Shown: positions 19,967 through 29,174 of the stretch, one piece after another
How positions within the stretch are numbered: position 1 is the first letter of the stretch
Layout of the letters: every line of letters starts with the position of its first letter
Assembly: GCF_003996985.1 (NCBI RefSeq)
Contig: NZ_RJJX01000001.1
Span: 186,001-250,000 of the forward strand
Reading direction: 5' to 3'
DNA length: 64,000 nucleotides
DNA from: Ancylomarina longa
GTDB taxonomy: Bacteria; Bacteroidota; Bacteroidia; Bacteroidales; Marinifilaceae
Notes under the pieces: model-generated
What the model was told of the DNA's origin: nothing
Databases searched by the model: none
The model's input: only the letters and a program-made list of their open reading frames with translations
Translations under genes and position numbers: made by a program

Positions 19967-22009
19967 ATGAAGAAATTTATTATTCTGTTTTCTACAGTGC
20001 TCCTATTTGCTTCCTGCGAAAAAATAACAGAAAAAACATCTAAACCAGATGCTTCTAATATTACTGAAAACTCCATGAATCAAACCATTACCAAATTATC
20101 TGAAGCAAATGCAGATAAAGCCTTATTGGAAAAAGGTGTAAAACATGTGGCAAAACTTTGGAGAGCCAGTGATGGCACAATAGCTGAATTCGAAAATTTT
20201 TGTGAGAAAAACTACATTACCTCTTCAGAAGAAAGGGAACTTGTTTTTCACAAGATCTCCAGAAATATTGAGATTATTACCGGACATTTTAATAAAATAA
20301 ATCTGGATTTATTGGCTCCCGTACAGCTTAATACTTTTAAACAGCATCCTATTGATAATTATTTTGGTGCTTATAGTGTAGATGCTCACTGGTTGGATGA
20401 TTTTTACAAGAATAAAATAGCCTTCATTATTGCACTCAACTTCCCTCCTTTTAGTTTGGAAGAAAAGGAAATGCATGCGAAAACATGGTCGCGCCTGCAA
20501 TGGGCTTATGCTCGATTAGGGGACATGTTCACCGCCAGAGTTCCTGCAGAATTATTACAGAATGCGAATAAAGTAGCTGCTGACAACGATCTTTATATTG
20601 CGGATTACAATATTTATATGGGACATTTGACCGATGCAAATGGCAATACATTTTTTCCAAAGGATAAAGTTTTACTATCCCACTGGAATCTTAGGGATGA
20701 GCTAAAGGCGAATTATGTCAATAAAAAAGATGGTCTGCAAAAACAAAAGATGATTTATCAGGTAATGCAAAGGATCATCTCACAAGAAATCCCTGAAAAG
20801 GTTATTAACAGTGGAGCATATGAATGGAATCCTTACAGCAATTTGGTATATCAGAATGGCAAACAAATAGACGCTAGTCCGGAACCAAATGAAAGATACC
20901 AACAAATATTAAATACCTTTCACGCCAATAAAGCCATTGACGCTTATTATCCTGATCAAAACACCTTCATCAAACGACAGTACGACGGCGCAAAAGAAAT
21001 CTCTGCAGAAAATACAGAGAAGATTTTTACAGCATTCCTAAAGTCTGAAGAAACCAAGAAAGTTGGAGAATTGATCAAAAAGAGATTGGGTCGTGATTTA
21101 GAGCCTTTCGACATTTGGTATGATGGTTTTAAGGCACGAAGTGGTATGGATGAATCGAAGCTGGATGCCATGACCAGAAAGTTATATCCAAATGCAAAAG
21201 CCTTAGAAGCAAATTTGCCTAATCTGTTGATGAAATTAGGATTCAAAAAGGAAAGAGCTCAATTTATAGCCAATCATGTTTCTGTGGATCCAGCCAGAGG
21301 ATCGGGTCATGCCTGGGGAGGTGCAATGAAAGGTCTCAAATCACACTTGAGAACCAGAATTGGTAAAAAAGGAATGGATTATAAAGGATACAATATTGCC
21401 ATTCATGAATTTGGACACAATGTAGAACAAACCATCTCGATGTACAATGTGGATGATTTCATGATGAATGGAGTTCCCAATACTGCTTTTACCGAAGCAC
21501 TTGCCTTTATATTTCAGAAAAGAGATATGTTATTATTGGGTATAAATGACAATTCTCCTCAGAAAGATGCCTTTAAGAAGTTAGATCTGTTTTGGAGCGC
21601 CTATGAAATTATGGGAGTTTCCTTATTGGATATAAGAATGTGGAAATGGATGTATGCCAATCCTGATGCAAATGCTGCTCAGCTTCGCGATGCTACCATG
21701 CAAATTGCCAAAGAGGTTTGGAATGAGTTTTATGCTCCGGTGTATGGAATCAAAGACCAAACTATTTTAGCTATTTATTCCCACATGCTAAATAGTCCGT
21801 TATACCTCTCTAATTATGCATTTGGAAATATTATTGAATTTCAATTGGAGCAACAATTGAAAGGACGGAATTTTGCTACGGAAGTCGATCGGATTTTCAG
21901 ACAAGGTCGTTTAACTCCAAACCAATGGATGGTTGAAGCTACAGGAAATGATTTATCGGCTCAACCTTTATTGAATGCAGCCAAAGAAGCACTGGAAGAA
22001 TTAAACTAA
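19967..22009 (+). CDS. Lipoprotein zinc metallopeptidase with HEFGH motif
   Basis: The 680-residue protein begins with an SPII signal ending at Cys17 (LLFASC), so it is probably anchored in the outer or inner membrane facing the periplasm. It has a gluzincin-type zinc site: HEFGH at H480-H484 and a plausible third ligand, Glu510, in AFTEA 26 residues later. The overall sequence is not a standard Dcp/M3 protein. The clan (MA) fits, and the exact family is uncertain. Downstream is a strong terminator, so the gene is monocistronic. The likely role is peptide breakdown in the periplasm (inferred). Confidence 0.72.
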   Translation: MKKFIILFSTVLLFASCEKITEKTSKPDASNITENSMNQTITKLSEANADKALLEKGVKHVAKLWRASDGTIAEFENFCEKNYITSSEERELVFHKISRNIEIITGHFNKINLDLLAPVQLNTFKQHPIDNYFGAYSVDAHWLDDFYKNKIAFIIALNFPPFSLEEKEMHAKTWSRLQWAYARLGDMFTARVPAELLQNANKVAADNDLYIADYNIYMGHLTDANGNTFFPKDKVLLSHWNLRDELKANYVNKKDGLQKQKMIYQVMQRIISQEIPEKVINSGAYEWNPYSNLVYQNGKQIDASPEPNERYQQILNTFHANKAIDAYYPDQNTFIKRQYDGAKEISAENTEKIFTAFLKSEETKKVGELIKKRLGRDLEPFDIWYDGFKARSGMDESKLDAMTRKLYPNAKALEANLPNLLMKLGFKKERAQFIANHVSVDPARGSGHAWGGAMKGLKSHLRTRIGKKGMDYKGYNIAIHEFGHNVEQTISMYNVDDFMMNGVPNTAFTEALAFIFQKRDMLLLGINDNSPQKDAFKKLDLFWSAYEIMGVSLLDIRMWKWMYANPDANAAQLRDATMQIAKEVWNEFYAPVYGIKDQTILAIYSHMLNSPLYLSNYAFGNIIEFQLEQQLKGRNFATEVDRIFRQGRLTPNQWMVEATGNDLSAQPLLNAAKEALEELN

Positions 22010-22027
22010 AATATCCTTTCTCCTTAC

Positions 22028-22058
22028 AAAAGCAGCCAATAAACCGGCTGCTTTTTTT
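22028..22058 (+). terminator. Rho-independent terminator after the HEFGH peptidase
   Basis: AAAGCAGCC and GGCTGCTTT form a 9-bp stem with a loop of about 8 nt, followed by a T run on the plus strand, 20 nt past the stop codon. Confidence 0.88.
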
Positions 22059-22096
22059 ATGCACTTCGGAGATGTTTTTTCGCAGCATAATTTTTT

Positions 22097-22104
22097 TATA
22101 TTTG
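22097..22104 (+). promoter_or_regulatory. Candidate -7 box (TATATTTG) upstream of the exonuclease-BRCT gene
   Basis: TATATTTG matches TAnnTTTG exactly and lies 32 nt before the start codon. A T-rich stretch about 20 nt further up could be a weak -33 element. Confidence 0.5.
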
Positions 22105-22135
22105 TTGTTCATCTGCATTTTAATACGAAGCCACT

Positions 22136-23431
22136 ATGACAAGCGATCCTATTCCGGAACTAGCCAAACATCAATTTGCAATTCTTTCTATCGAAACAAC
22201 AGGAATATCCCCGCAACACGGAGATCAATTGGTAGAAATTGCCATACATACCGTTAACTGGAACGGTGAAATACTGGATTGTTACGAAACACTTGTACAT
22301 CCCGGGAAGGATATATCAGGATTTCAAATTCATGGCATTACAGATGATATGGTGAAGAATGCACCCAGCATTGAGGAAGTCATTCCCGACATCTTATCGC
22401 GGATCAATGGAAAGACATTAGTGGCGCACGATTTAGATTTTGTATTGAGCTTTTTAAAGCCTGCCATAGAGGCACAAGCTTCGGTCTTGATCGGTATCTG
22501 CACTCTGAAATTAATGAATAAGGTTGCGCCGGAATCCGGATTACGCAGACTGGAACAAATCTGCACCTATTTCGATATTGATATTTCAATACATCATAGT
22601 GCCAAAGCAGACTCTCTGGCGACTGCGAAACTATTCTCCATTTTAAAGAATCTCTACCTGCAGCAATTTGATTTGGATGTGTTTTTAAAAGATTTACTGA
22701 CGATTATCCAGGTGAATAATTGTCCGGTTCAGCGAAATCTTTATATGAAGCGTAGTGAAGCGAAGAACATTGCAAATATTCAAAAAACCAAATTATATAA
22801 CGTTCTAAACCGACTGACTTCCAGTTCCGGAGACACAATTCCCATCAAACAATATTTGAATGTATTGGATCGGGCTTTGGCCGATCGCATTCTCACCGAA
22901 AGAGAAATTATCTCTCTGGTAGATTTAGCAGAGAATTATAGATTATCCAAAAAGCAGGTGATTGAAATTCATCAAGAATATCTGCGCAAGCTCATTCGTA
23001 TCTATCTTTTAGATGAAATTCTTACCAGTTCTGAAATGGATGATTTGTATTTGGTAGCCGAATTACTTTGCATTTTGCCGAAGGAGTTGAAATTACTAAT
23101 TGAATATGAAAAAACGAAAATACCAATTACAACGCCAGGCTACCAAAAACAGTTGAAATCATTAGCAGGCAAAAGCGTTTGTTTTTCGGGTCATCTTAGT
23201 AGTAAAATCAATGGAGAAAAAATAGATAGAGAACTAGCGCAACAATTGGTGAAAGAAAGAGGATTACTTGTAAAACGAGTAGTTTCTAAAAATGTAGATT
23301 ACTTAGTAGTTGCTCTCGCCGAAAAATTTTCTGCAAAAGGTCGCAAAAACAGGAAAGCCATAGAATATCATGTCAATGTAATAGAGGAAAAGATATTCTG
23401 GGAAATGATAGGAGTACAAGTAGATGATTAG
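22136..23431 (+). CDS. DnaQ-fold exonuclease-like protein with C-terminal BRCT domain, catalytic residues degenerate
   Basis: This 431-residue protein has an N-terminal DEDDh exonuclease fold (residues about 12-170), a middle helical region, and a BRCT domain (about 340-425, LAGKSVCFSGHLSS). In ExoI the usual DxE is SIE (Ser18, Glu20). In ExoII the usual HNxxFD is HDLDFV, with Val103 at the Asp position. ExoIII keeps H154 and D159 (HSAKAD). Two of the metal-binding aspartates are therefore lost, so nuclease activity is doubtful. A nucleic-acid-binding or scaffolding role in DNA repair is possible but inferred. It is monocistronic with its own promoter candidate. Confidence 0.82.
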   Translation: MTSDPIPELAKHQFAILSIETTGISPQHGDQLVEIAIHTVNWNGEILDCYETLVHPGKDISGFQIHGITDDMVKNAPSIEEVIPDILSRINGKTLVAHDLDFVLSFLKPAIEAQASVLIGICTLKLMNKVAPESGLRRLEQICTYFDIDISIHHSAKADSLATAKLFSILKNLYLQQFDLDVFLKDLLTIIQVNNCPVQRNLYMKRSEAKNIANIQKTKLYNVLNRLTSSSGDTIPIKQYLNVLDRALADRILTEREIISLVDLAENYRLSKKQVIEIHQEYLRKLIRIYLLDEILTSSEMDDLYLVAELLCILPKELKLLIEYEKTKIPITTPGYQKQLKSLAGKSVCFSGHLSSKINGEKIDRELAQQLVKERGLLVKRVVSKNVDYLVVALAEKFSAKGRKNRKAIEYHVNVIEEKIFWEMIGVQVDD

Positions 23432-23632
23432 CATAACTATATCAACACCTAACACTTTGTTATTTCTTGCTAAATTCATCCTTGCGAATAAGCCTACTAC
23501 TCACCCGGAATTGAACTTTCATTAAAAATATCACCGGTATTAATTGTCGGGCAAATTGAAACAGACTGTTTTGTAATTCTATGGATAAATCTACTATCTT
23601 GTGATGAATCTTAAATATTAAAATAGAATCTG

Positions 23633-24334
23633 ATGAAAAAATCTTACTTATTACTGATTGCACTGTTTACAGGACTTTTATTTTCCTGCCAATCCAAACA
23701 AAACACCTCAAAAGAACAAGCTCTTCCTGCTGGCTACAACAAGCTGCTTGTATCCAAAGTAATTGAGGGAGGAACCTACAGCTATCTAAAAGGAAACAAT
23801 GGAACAGCTGATATTTGGGTTGCCATTCAAAAGCAAGCAATTACCGTTGGAAATACCTACTATTATAAGGGAGCTTTGGAAATGAAAGATTTTCACAGCA
23901 AAGAATTAGATCGTGATTTTCCTGTAATTTATTTCTTAAACGAAATATCCGATAAAATTGCAACAAGCAATCCTGCCATACCAGCTTCCCATATGAAAAA
24001 AAGCACAGCCAAAAAATTAGAGGTTACTATCGAAGCAGAAGAAGGAGTTACCAATCTATCGGCTCTATTTGCAAAAAAAGCAGAGCTTAGTGGCAAAAAA
24101 ATTACAGTAAAAGGTAAAGTTGCCAAGTTCAACAAAAACATTATGGGTAAAAATTGGATTCACATTCAGGATGGAAGTGAATTTGAAGGTAATTTTGATC
24201 TTGCCATCACTAGTGCCGATATGGTAAGTATTGGACAAATCGTGAAATTTAAAGGAGTTATTACTTTGAATAAAGATTTTGGTGCTGGTTATTCTTACGA
24301 TGTGATTATGGAAAATGCTATTTTAGAAAAATAA
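23633..24334 (+). CDS. Lipoprotein with OB-fold nucleic-acid-binding-like domain
   Basis: The 233-residue protein has an SPII signal with lipobox Cys19 (LLFSC). The C-terminal part (about 130-233) resembles OB-fold domains in Bacteroidetes lipoproteins: LSGKKITVKGKVAKFN, MGKNWIHIQDGS, and a GQIVKFKGVI strand. The N-terminal part (about 30-120) looks like a second, weaker copy of the same kind of fold. I do not recognise a specific function. It is followed by a terminator shared with the convergent LytTR gene. Confidence 0.65.
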   Translation: MKKSYLLLIALFTGLLFSCQSKQNTSKEQALPAGYNKLLVSKVIEGGTYSYLKGNNGTADIWVAIQKQAITVGNTYYYKGALEMKDFHSKELDRDFPVIYFLNEISDKIATSNPAIPASHMKKSTAKKLEVTIEAEEGVTNLSALFAKKAELSGKKITVKGKVAKFNKNIMGKNWIHIQDGSEFEGNFDLAITSADMVSIGQIVKFKGVITLNKDFGAGYSYDVIMENAILEK

Positions 24335-24445
24335 AACATTCCATTTGACAAAATAAATTGTAGTTATTATCTGAAGTAAAGTTATTTTCTTCTAAATTTG
24401 CTTATCAAATCTCAATTACTACATACAATTTTTATTTAACTCAAT

Positions 24446-24470
24446 TAAAAAGCGATTCCGGTCGCTTTTT
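24446..24470. terminator. Bidirectional terminator between OB-fold lipoprotein and LytTR regulator
   Basis: AAAAAGCGA and TCGCTTTTT form a 9-bp stem around a short loop with A and T tracts on either side. The two flanking genes converge on it, and it ends 4 nt before the LytTR stop codon. Confidence 0.85.
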
Positions 24471-24473
24471 ATA

Positions 24474-25187
24474 TTATATGCCAATAGTATTCAGTTTGCG
24501 CATCTCCCCAATAAAATCATTCTTGTAATTTCTTCCGATAGGTATTTCGTGCCCGGAAATCTCTATTACCGATGCCGAATAGCTATCGATATGCTTGGTA
24601 GCCACCAAAAAGGAACGATGCACTCTGTAAAAGCCATAAGATTTTAACTTCTCCTCAAATTCGCTGATACGCTTGTAACAAACATGCTTTTTATCTGCTG
24701 TAATTACTTTTACATAGGAGCCCATACTTTCGACAAACAAAATATCTCTCAATAAAATCTTAACCATTTTCTTATCCACTTTCAGATACAAAAATTCCTC
24801 TTCGGAATTATTCTGCACTGAAGGAGCCGAATCAAAGGAAGGTACTACCCTGCCTATAGATTTTAGGAAACGTTCGAAAGAAATTGGTTTCAAAAGATAA
24901 TCCGACACATTCAGTTCGAAACCATCCAAAGCATATTCGCGGTAGGCAGTGGTGAGGATGATTTTTGGAGGATGACTCAGATTACGAATCAATTCTAAAC
25001 CGTTTAAATGCGGCATTTGAATATCAACAAAAAGCAAATCCACCTCGCAGCTTTGTAAGATTTCAAAGGCCTGCACCGGATTCTCACAACGCTCCACCAA
25101 TTCCAGATGATCTAAGCGGCTAATATATTCTTCCAGCACATCCAAAGCCAAGGCCTCATCATCAACAATCAAACATTTTAATTTCAT
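24474..25187 (-). CDS. LytTR-family response regulator
   Basis: This 237-residue protein has a receiver domain (residues 1-120, phospho-acceptor D55 in LLFVDIQMPH, acidic pair D9-D10, K near FLLKPISF) and a C-terminal LytTR DNA-binding domain (about 135-237, with VESMGSYVKVI and YRVHRSFLVATKHI). It is paired with the LytS-type kinase just upstream (71 nt), forming a two-component system common in Bacteroidota. The target genes are unknown; the divergent glycosidase lies next to the kinase. Confidence 0.92.
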   Translation of the reverse strand: MKLKCLIVDDEALALDVLEEYISRLDHLELVERCENPVQAFEILQSCEVDLLFVDIQMPHLNGLELIRNLSHPPKIILTTAYREYALDGFELNVSDYLLKPISFERFLKSIGRVVPSFDSAPSVQNNSEEEFLYLKVDKKMVKILLRDILFVESMGSYVKVITADKKHVCYKRISEFEEKLKSYGFYRVHRSFLVATKHIDSYSASVIEISGHEIPIGRNYKNDFIGEMRKLNTIGI

Positions 25188-25258
25188 GTATCTAAAATTT
25201 GTCTTGCAGACCCGATTGGTTTTTGCAACCTGTGCGGTCTCACTGGTGATAATTCGAT

Positions 25259-26326
25259 TTATAAAGATATACTTAATTTCACTTGAAAGAAATTGGAGTG
25301 ATGCTCTATTCGTAAATCATGCTTTTCGGGATATATCAATTCCAGACGTCGGCGAAGATTTCGGAGGCCAAATCCTTCCTCTACACTCTTCGGTTTAGAA
25401 TCTCCCACTTCCTGCAGACTATTCTTTAATTCGAAGAAGATTTGATGATCAGAAATCTCTAATTTAAAATCAATTTGACTGGTTTGAAAGTTGCTATTCA
25501 CCCCATGCTTAAAACAATTCTCGACAAAAGGAAGTAAGATTAAAGGAGCAATTTGTGTGTGATTCACATCTCCTTTTACCTTAATATTAACGTGAAAGCG
25601 TTCCCCAAAACGCACTTTCTCCAGAGCTATATAATTTCTGATAAACTGCAATTCCTGACTCACATATACTTTGGGTTGTTTGCACTCATACAGCATATAA
25701 TGCATTAATTCCGACAACTTCATCACCACCTCTGATGTTTTATCGGATTGTTTTAAACTTAAAGCATACAGACTATTTAGCGTATTAAATAAAAAATGCG
25801 GGTTGATTTGAGATTTCAATAATTTTAATTCCACCTGCAAATTTTCATGCTCTAAGGATTGTTTGTCTTGTTGCCCACGATACCAATACTGAAACAATTT
25901 ACCCATAGAAGGAATAATCATAGGTGTAGTAATCCCAATAATGGAGGTTAGAATAAAAGTAATTTTAAAAAAACCAAGCGGAAGCCTTTCTGGCCAATAA
26001 ATAGGTTCGATAAAGTAAAAAGTTACGGTTCGCTGCAACAATCCTCCAATTACTAAGGCCAGACAAACATATACGATATAGCGTATGTATTTTCGTTGAA
26101 ACAATAAATACGGCATAAACCAGTAGATATTCACATAAACCAATAAAATCTTTACAGGCAGCTCAATAATCTCGATCAGAAAAGTCTTTGTAAAATCGTG
26201 ATCATAGGTTCCCCACATAAAACCAAAAAAGCACACCCATAAAATCCAATACGCAAGATGAATGAATATCCTATTTCGAGAGAAATAATCGAACATATTG
26301 GTGTTTTGCAAAAAATCCTCTTTCAT
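25259..26326 (-). CDS. LytS-type sensor histidine kinase (His_kinase family)
   Basis: The protein has four predicted membrane helices in its N-terminal half (from HLAYWILWVCFFGF on), a phospho-acceptor His in LLKSQINPHFLFNTLNSL, and a C-terminal ATP-binding region with LLPFVENCFKHG and GFGLRNLRRRLELIY. I chose the start at Met39 of a longer frame that reaches 26440, because the extra 38 residues have no family-like features and the helices begin soon after Met39. The cognate regulator is the next gene. No extracellular sensor domain is seen, so the membrane region itself probably senses. Confidence 0.88.
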   Translation of the reverse strand: MKEDFLQNTNMFDYFSRNRIFIHLAYWILWVCFFGFMWGTYDHDFTKTFLIEIIELPVKILLVYVNIYWFMPYLLFQRKYIRYIVYVCLALVIGGLLQRTVTFYFIEPIYWPERLPLGFFKITFILTSIIGITTPMIIPSMGKLFQYWYRGQQDKQSLEHENLQVELKLLKSQINPHFLFNTLNSLYALSLKQSDKTSEVVMKLSELMHYMLYECKQPKVYVSQELQFIRNYIALEKVRFGERFHVNIKVKGDVNHTQIAPLILLPFVENCFKHGVNSNFQTSQIDFKLEISDHQIFFELKNSLQEVGDSKPKSVEEGFGLRNLRRRLELIYPEKHDLRIEHHSNFFQVKLSISL

Positions 26327-26535
26327 GTAGCTAAAGTTAAACCGAATAGAAATATCCGTTAAGATGATATTTTTTTTTCGAATGCCTGCAAAGCTTCCTA
26401 TAAATTCAACCAACAGCAGTTCCTGACCTGCTTTCGCCAAGAATAACCTCGCCTTATCGCTTTAGAGATCGTCCTGTCAAGATCTGTTCTTCGCAATAAA
26501 TTGTTAATTTTAAGGATCTAATTAATAGCTGATCT

Positions 26536-28779
26536 ATGATTAAAATCAAACCCTCTGCCACGATAATACTACTTCTGTTTTTGCTTAGCTACACACTACA
26601 GAGCTGTGATCAAAACGATACTCCCTTATACAGTTCAGCCGAATACAGTATCTATCCAAATAGAGTGATACAAGGAAAGTATACCGCTCTGGCGAAAGAT
26701 TCCATCCACATCACCACAAATTATCCCATTGGAAGTTCGAAAAAAAAGAAGAGCTGGACTTTGCAAACCGATCTGTCTCCTCTTCCAAGCTATCACTCCA
26801 ATCAGGTATTGTTGAATGCGATATACAACTTATCGTTGGAAGAGCTGGAAAAAAATATAGCCCCAGACACTACTTTTAATACCGGAGAAAAGTGGCAAGG
26901 AGTGTGGACCAGAGATATTAGCTATAGTACGATTTTGGCATTAGCCATTACCCACCCCGAAATTGCGATGAATAGTCTTTTACGGAAAGTGAAACACGGA
27001 AAGATTATTCAGGACACCGGAACAGGAGGATCGTGGCCCATCAGCTCCGATAGGATGATTTGGTCGACAGCAGCATGGGAGATCTACAAGACAACAGGAG
27101 ATCCGGACTGGCTACGCAGGGTTTATTTCCTGATAAAAAATTCAACTGAAGATGATTTAAACGTAGTGTGGGATTACCAGCAGCATTTGTTCAAAGGAGA
27201 ATCCTCCTTTTTAGATTGGCGCGAACAATCCTACCCCAAATGGATGGAGCCCAAGGACATTTACAACTCCTTCGATCTGAGTACCCAGGCAGTGCATTAT
27301 CAAAGCTTGCAGGTTTTAATAAGAATGGGTTACATCTTAGGCAAAGATGTACAGAAGTATGAACATATATCCAAGGCCTTAAAATCGAGTATCAACGAAA
27401 AGTTCTGGATGCCTGAAAAACAATACTACGGGCAATTTTTATACGGCGAAAAACACCATGTCTTATCCCGCAAATCGGAAAGTCTGGGAGAAGCCTTAAT
27501 GATATTATGGGGTATTGCAGATAAGGATAAAAGTACTAAGATTATCAGAAATTGTCCGGTAACGGCTTTCGGAATACCTTGTTTTTATCCTCAGATTCCG
27601 GATATTCCTGCCTATCACAATCAGGCAATATGGCCTTTTGTGCAAGCTTATTGGAATTGGGCGGCTGCAAAAACCAAAAATATGGAGAGTCTGGAATGGG
27701 GACTGGCATCTATCTTTAGGAGTAGTGCTCTCTTTCTCACCAACAAAGAAAATTTTCGCATTACGGATGGCGATTTTAATGGCACTGCTATCAATTCGAA
27801 CCGACAATTGTGGAGTGTTGCAGGTACTTTATCAGCCTATTATCACTGTCTGTTGGGACTAAACTTTACAGCAGGTCGCCTGGAATTCCGTCCCTTTATT
27901 CCGCGGGCATACAAAGGCATTCAACACCTAAAAGGATTGCATTATCGCTCTACAATTCTGGATATTGATATTTACGGATTTGGCGATAAGATACTCTCCT
28001 ATTCGGTAGATGGAGTTCCTTATAAAAACCCGATAATACCCAAGGATCTGGAAGGATATCATCAGGTTAAAATAATGATGAACAACCAGATGCCAGCAGA
28101 ATCGAAAATCAATATCGTGGCCAATGCAGTAGCACCACGAACACCGGATCTATCCTATTCCGAAAATCAACTGAGATGGAATAAAATTAAGGATGCCGAT
28201 CATTACAATATCTATCAGAATGGCAATTTGTTATTGGAAACATCAGACAATTATATGGCTGATGTGCAGATTAACGAAACGGTTGAATTCGCGGTTCAGG
28301 CTGTGGATACTTTAGGATACCAGTCGTTCACCAACAAACCTATATTGCTGAATCAGTCGCGCTTTCATCGATTTTTGGAAGCCGAGTCTTTTTTGCCAAA
28401 AACAAAATCGAAAACAGCTAATAGCTATGCAGAATTATCAAAAAAACAGAATCAGGAATACCTTTTTAAGATTAAAGCACCTCGCGATGGAGATTATTGG
28501 ATAGACTTTTTATATGCGAATGGTAATGGTCCAATCAACACCGATAACAAATGCGGATTGCGAAGCTTTTGGGTAAACGACAGCTATGTGGGAAGCATCG
28601 TGTTTCCGCAACGGGGAAAAGATAATTGGACCGATTATGGCTATACCAATACCTTTGAAATAAGCATACCAAAAGGAAATAATTACTTTCGCATCAGCTT
28701 CGAAGACTTTAATGAAAATATGAATGGAGAAGTTAATTCGGTACGAATAGATAAAATTAGATTGATTCGTAAACGCTAA
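26536..28779 (+). CDS. Secreted lipoprotein six-hairpin-type glycosidase with C-terminal FN3/CBM-like modules
   Basis: The 747-residue protein has an SPII signal with Cys24 (LQSC). The middle (about 80-470) looks like an (alpha/alpha)6 glycosidase: WQGVWTRDISYS near residue 120, GGSWPISSDRMIW, SSFLDWREQSYPKWM, QAIWPFVQAYWNWAA. After about 530 a fibronectin-III-like segment (LRWNKIKDADHYNIYQNG) follows, then a beta-sandwich resembling CBM6/35 (about 610-747, FLEAESF at its start). The likely role is cleaving an alpha-linked oligosaccharide at the cell surface or in the periplasm. I cannot assign a GH family with confidence. It is divergent from the LytS/LytTR pair. Confidence 0.7.
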   Translation: MIKIKPSATIILLLFLLSYTLQSCDQNDTPLYSSAEYSIYPNRVIQGKYTALAKDSIHITTNYPIGSSKKKKSWTLQTDLSPLPSYHSNQVLLNAIYNLSLEELEKNIAPDTTFNTGEKWQGVWTRDISYSTILALAITHPEIAMNSLLRKVKHGKIIQDTGTGGSWPISSDRMIWSTAAWEIYKTTGDPDWLRRVYFLIKNSTEDDLNVVWDYQQHLFKGESSFLDWREQSYPKWMEPKDIYNSFDLSTQAVHYQSLQVLIRMGYILGKDVQKYEHISKALKSSINEKFWMPEKQYYGQFLYGEKHHVLSRKSESLGEALMILWGIADKDKSTKIIRNCPVTAFGIPCFYPQIPDIPAYHNQAIWPFVQAYWNWAAAKTKNMESLEWGLASIFRSSALFLTNKENFRITDGDFNGTAINSNRQLWSVAGTLSAYYHCLLGLNFTAGRLEFRPFIPRAYKGIQHLKGLHYRSTILDIDIYGFGDKILSYSVDGVPYKNPIIPKDLEGYHQVKIMMNNQMPAESKINIVANAVAPRTPDLSYSENQLRWNKIKDADHYNIYQNGNLLLETSDNYMADVQINETVEFAVQAVDTLGYQSFTNKPILLNQSRFHRFLEAESFLPKTKSKTANSYAELSKKQNQEYLFKIKAPRDGDYWIDFLYANGNGPINTDNKCGLRSFWVNDSYVGSIVFPQRGKDNWTDYGYTNTFEISIPKGNNYFRISFEDFNENMNGEVNSVRIDKIRLIRKR

Positions 28780-28820
28780 GATTAAACCAATACCCATTAT
28801 TCTTCAAGTTAAAAATCCAT

Positions 28821-28843
28821 CTATCGCAAGTCTGTGAATTGTG
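28821..28843. repeat. Left copy of 23-bp att-like direct repeat
   Basis: This stretch (core CGCAAGTCTGTGA) matches, with three mismatches over 23 bp, the site reconstructed from 29721-29736 joined to 31377-31383 after removing the IS element and one target duplication. The two copies bracket about 0.9 kb holding the 41-bp array and one orphan gene. Confidence 0.5.
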
Positions 28844-28863
28844 ACACTTCCTGTGACACTACC

Positions 28864-29055
28864 GGCAAAATGCTCTCGATGTTCAGAATATGGAAAAAAC
28901 CGTTGGCAAAATGCTCTCGTTAACCTGAGTTGGCAAAATCCACATGGCAAAATGCTCTCGTTGATCTGAGTTTGCAAAATCCACATGGCAAAATGCTCTC
29001 GTTGACTTGAGTTGACAAAATCCATGTGGCAAAATGCTCTCGTTGGCCTGAGTTT
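28864..29055. repeat. 41-bp tandem repeat array, about five copies
   Basis: GGCAAAATGCTCTCG recurs at 28864, 28905, 28946, 28987 and 29028, so the period is exactly 41 bp. Units three and four are the best conserved, with a second TGCAAAAT/TGGCAAAAT half inside each unit, suggesting an older duplication. The long minus-strand reading frame across it looks spurious. The array lies between the glycosidase stop and the orphan gene at 29175, inside the att-like repeats. Confidence 0.88.
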
Positions 29056-29174
29056 ATAACCGCCAAAACGATTTGTACACAAATTTAAATCAAATTGTGC
29101 AAGAAAACACACACCGACACCATTAAACAAAAATAGTTACCTTCACTTAGTATAAACCTAAACACATTATACTA

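Noticed and set aside
26327-26440. Longer start for the LytS kinase
   Set aside because: The added 38 residues have no membrane or family-like pattern, and the first helix begins after Met39.
28804-29130. 108-codon open frame on the minus strand across the second tandem array
   Set aside because: The frame is made of the repeat units and shifts codon content between copies (41 is not a multiple of 3); no start context or family similarity.
28780-29174. CRISPR array at the 41-bp repeat
   Set aside because: Units are contiguous with no unique spacers, so this is a plain tandem repeat; no cas genes are nearby.
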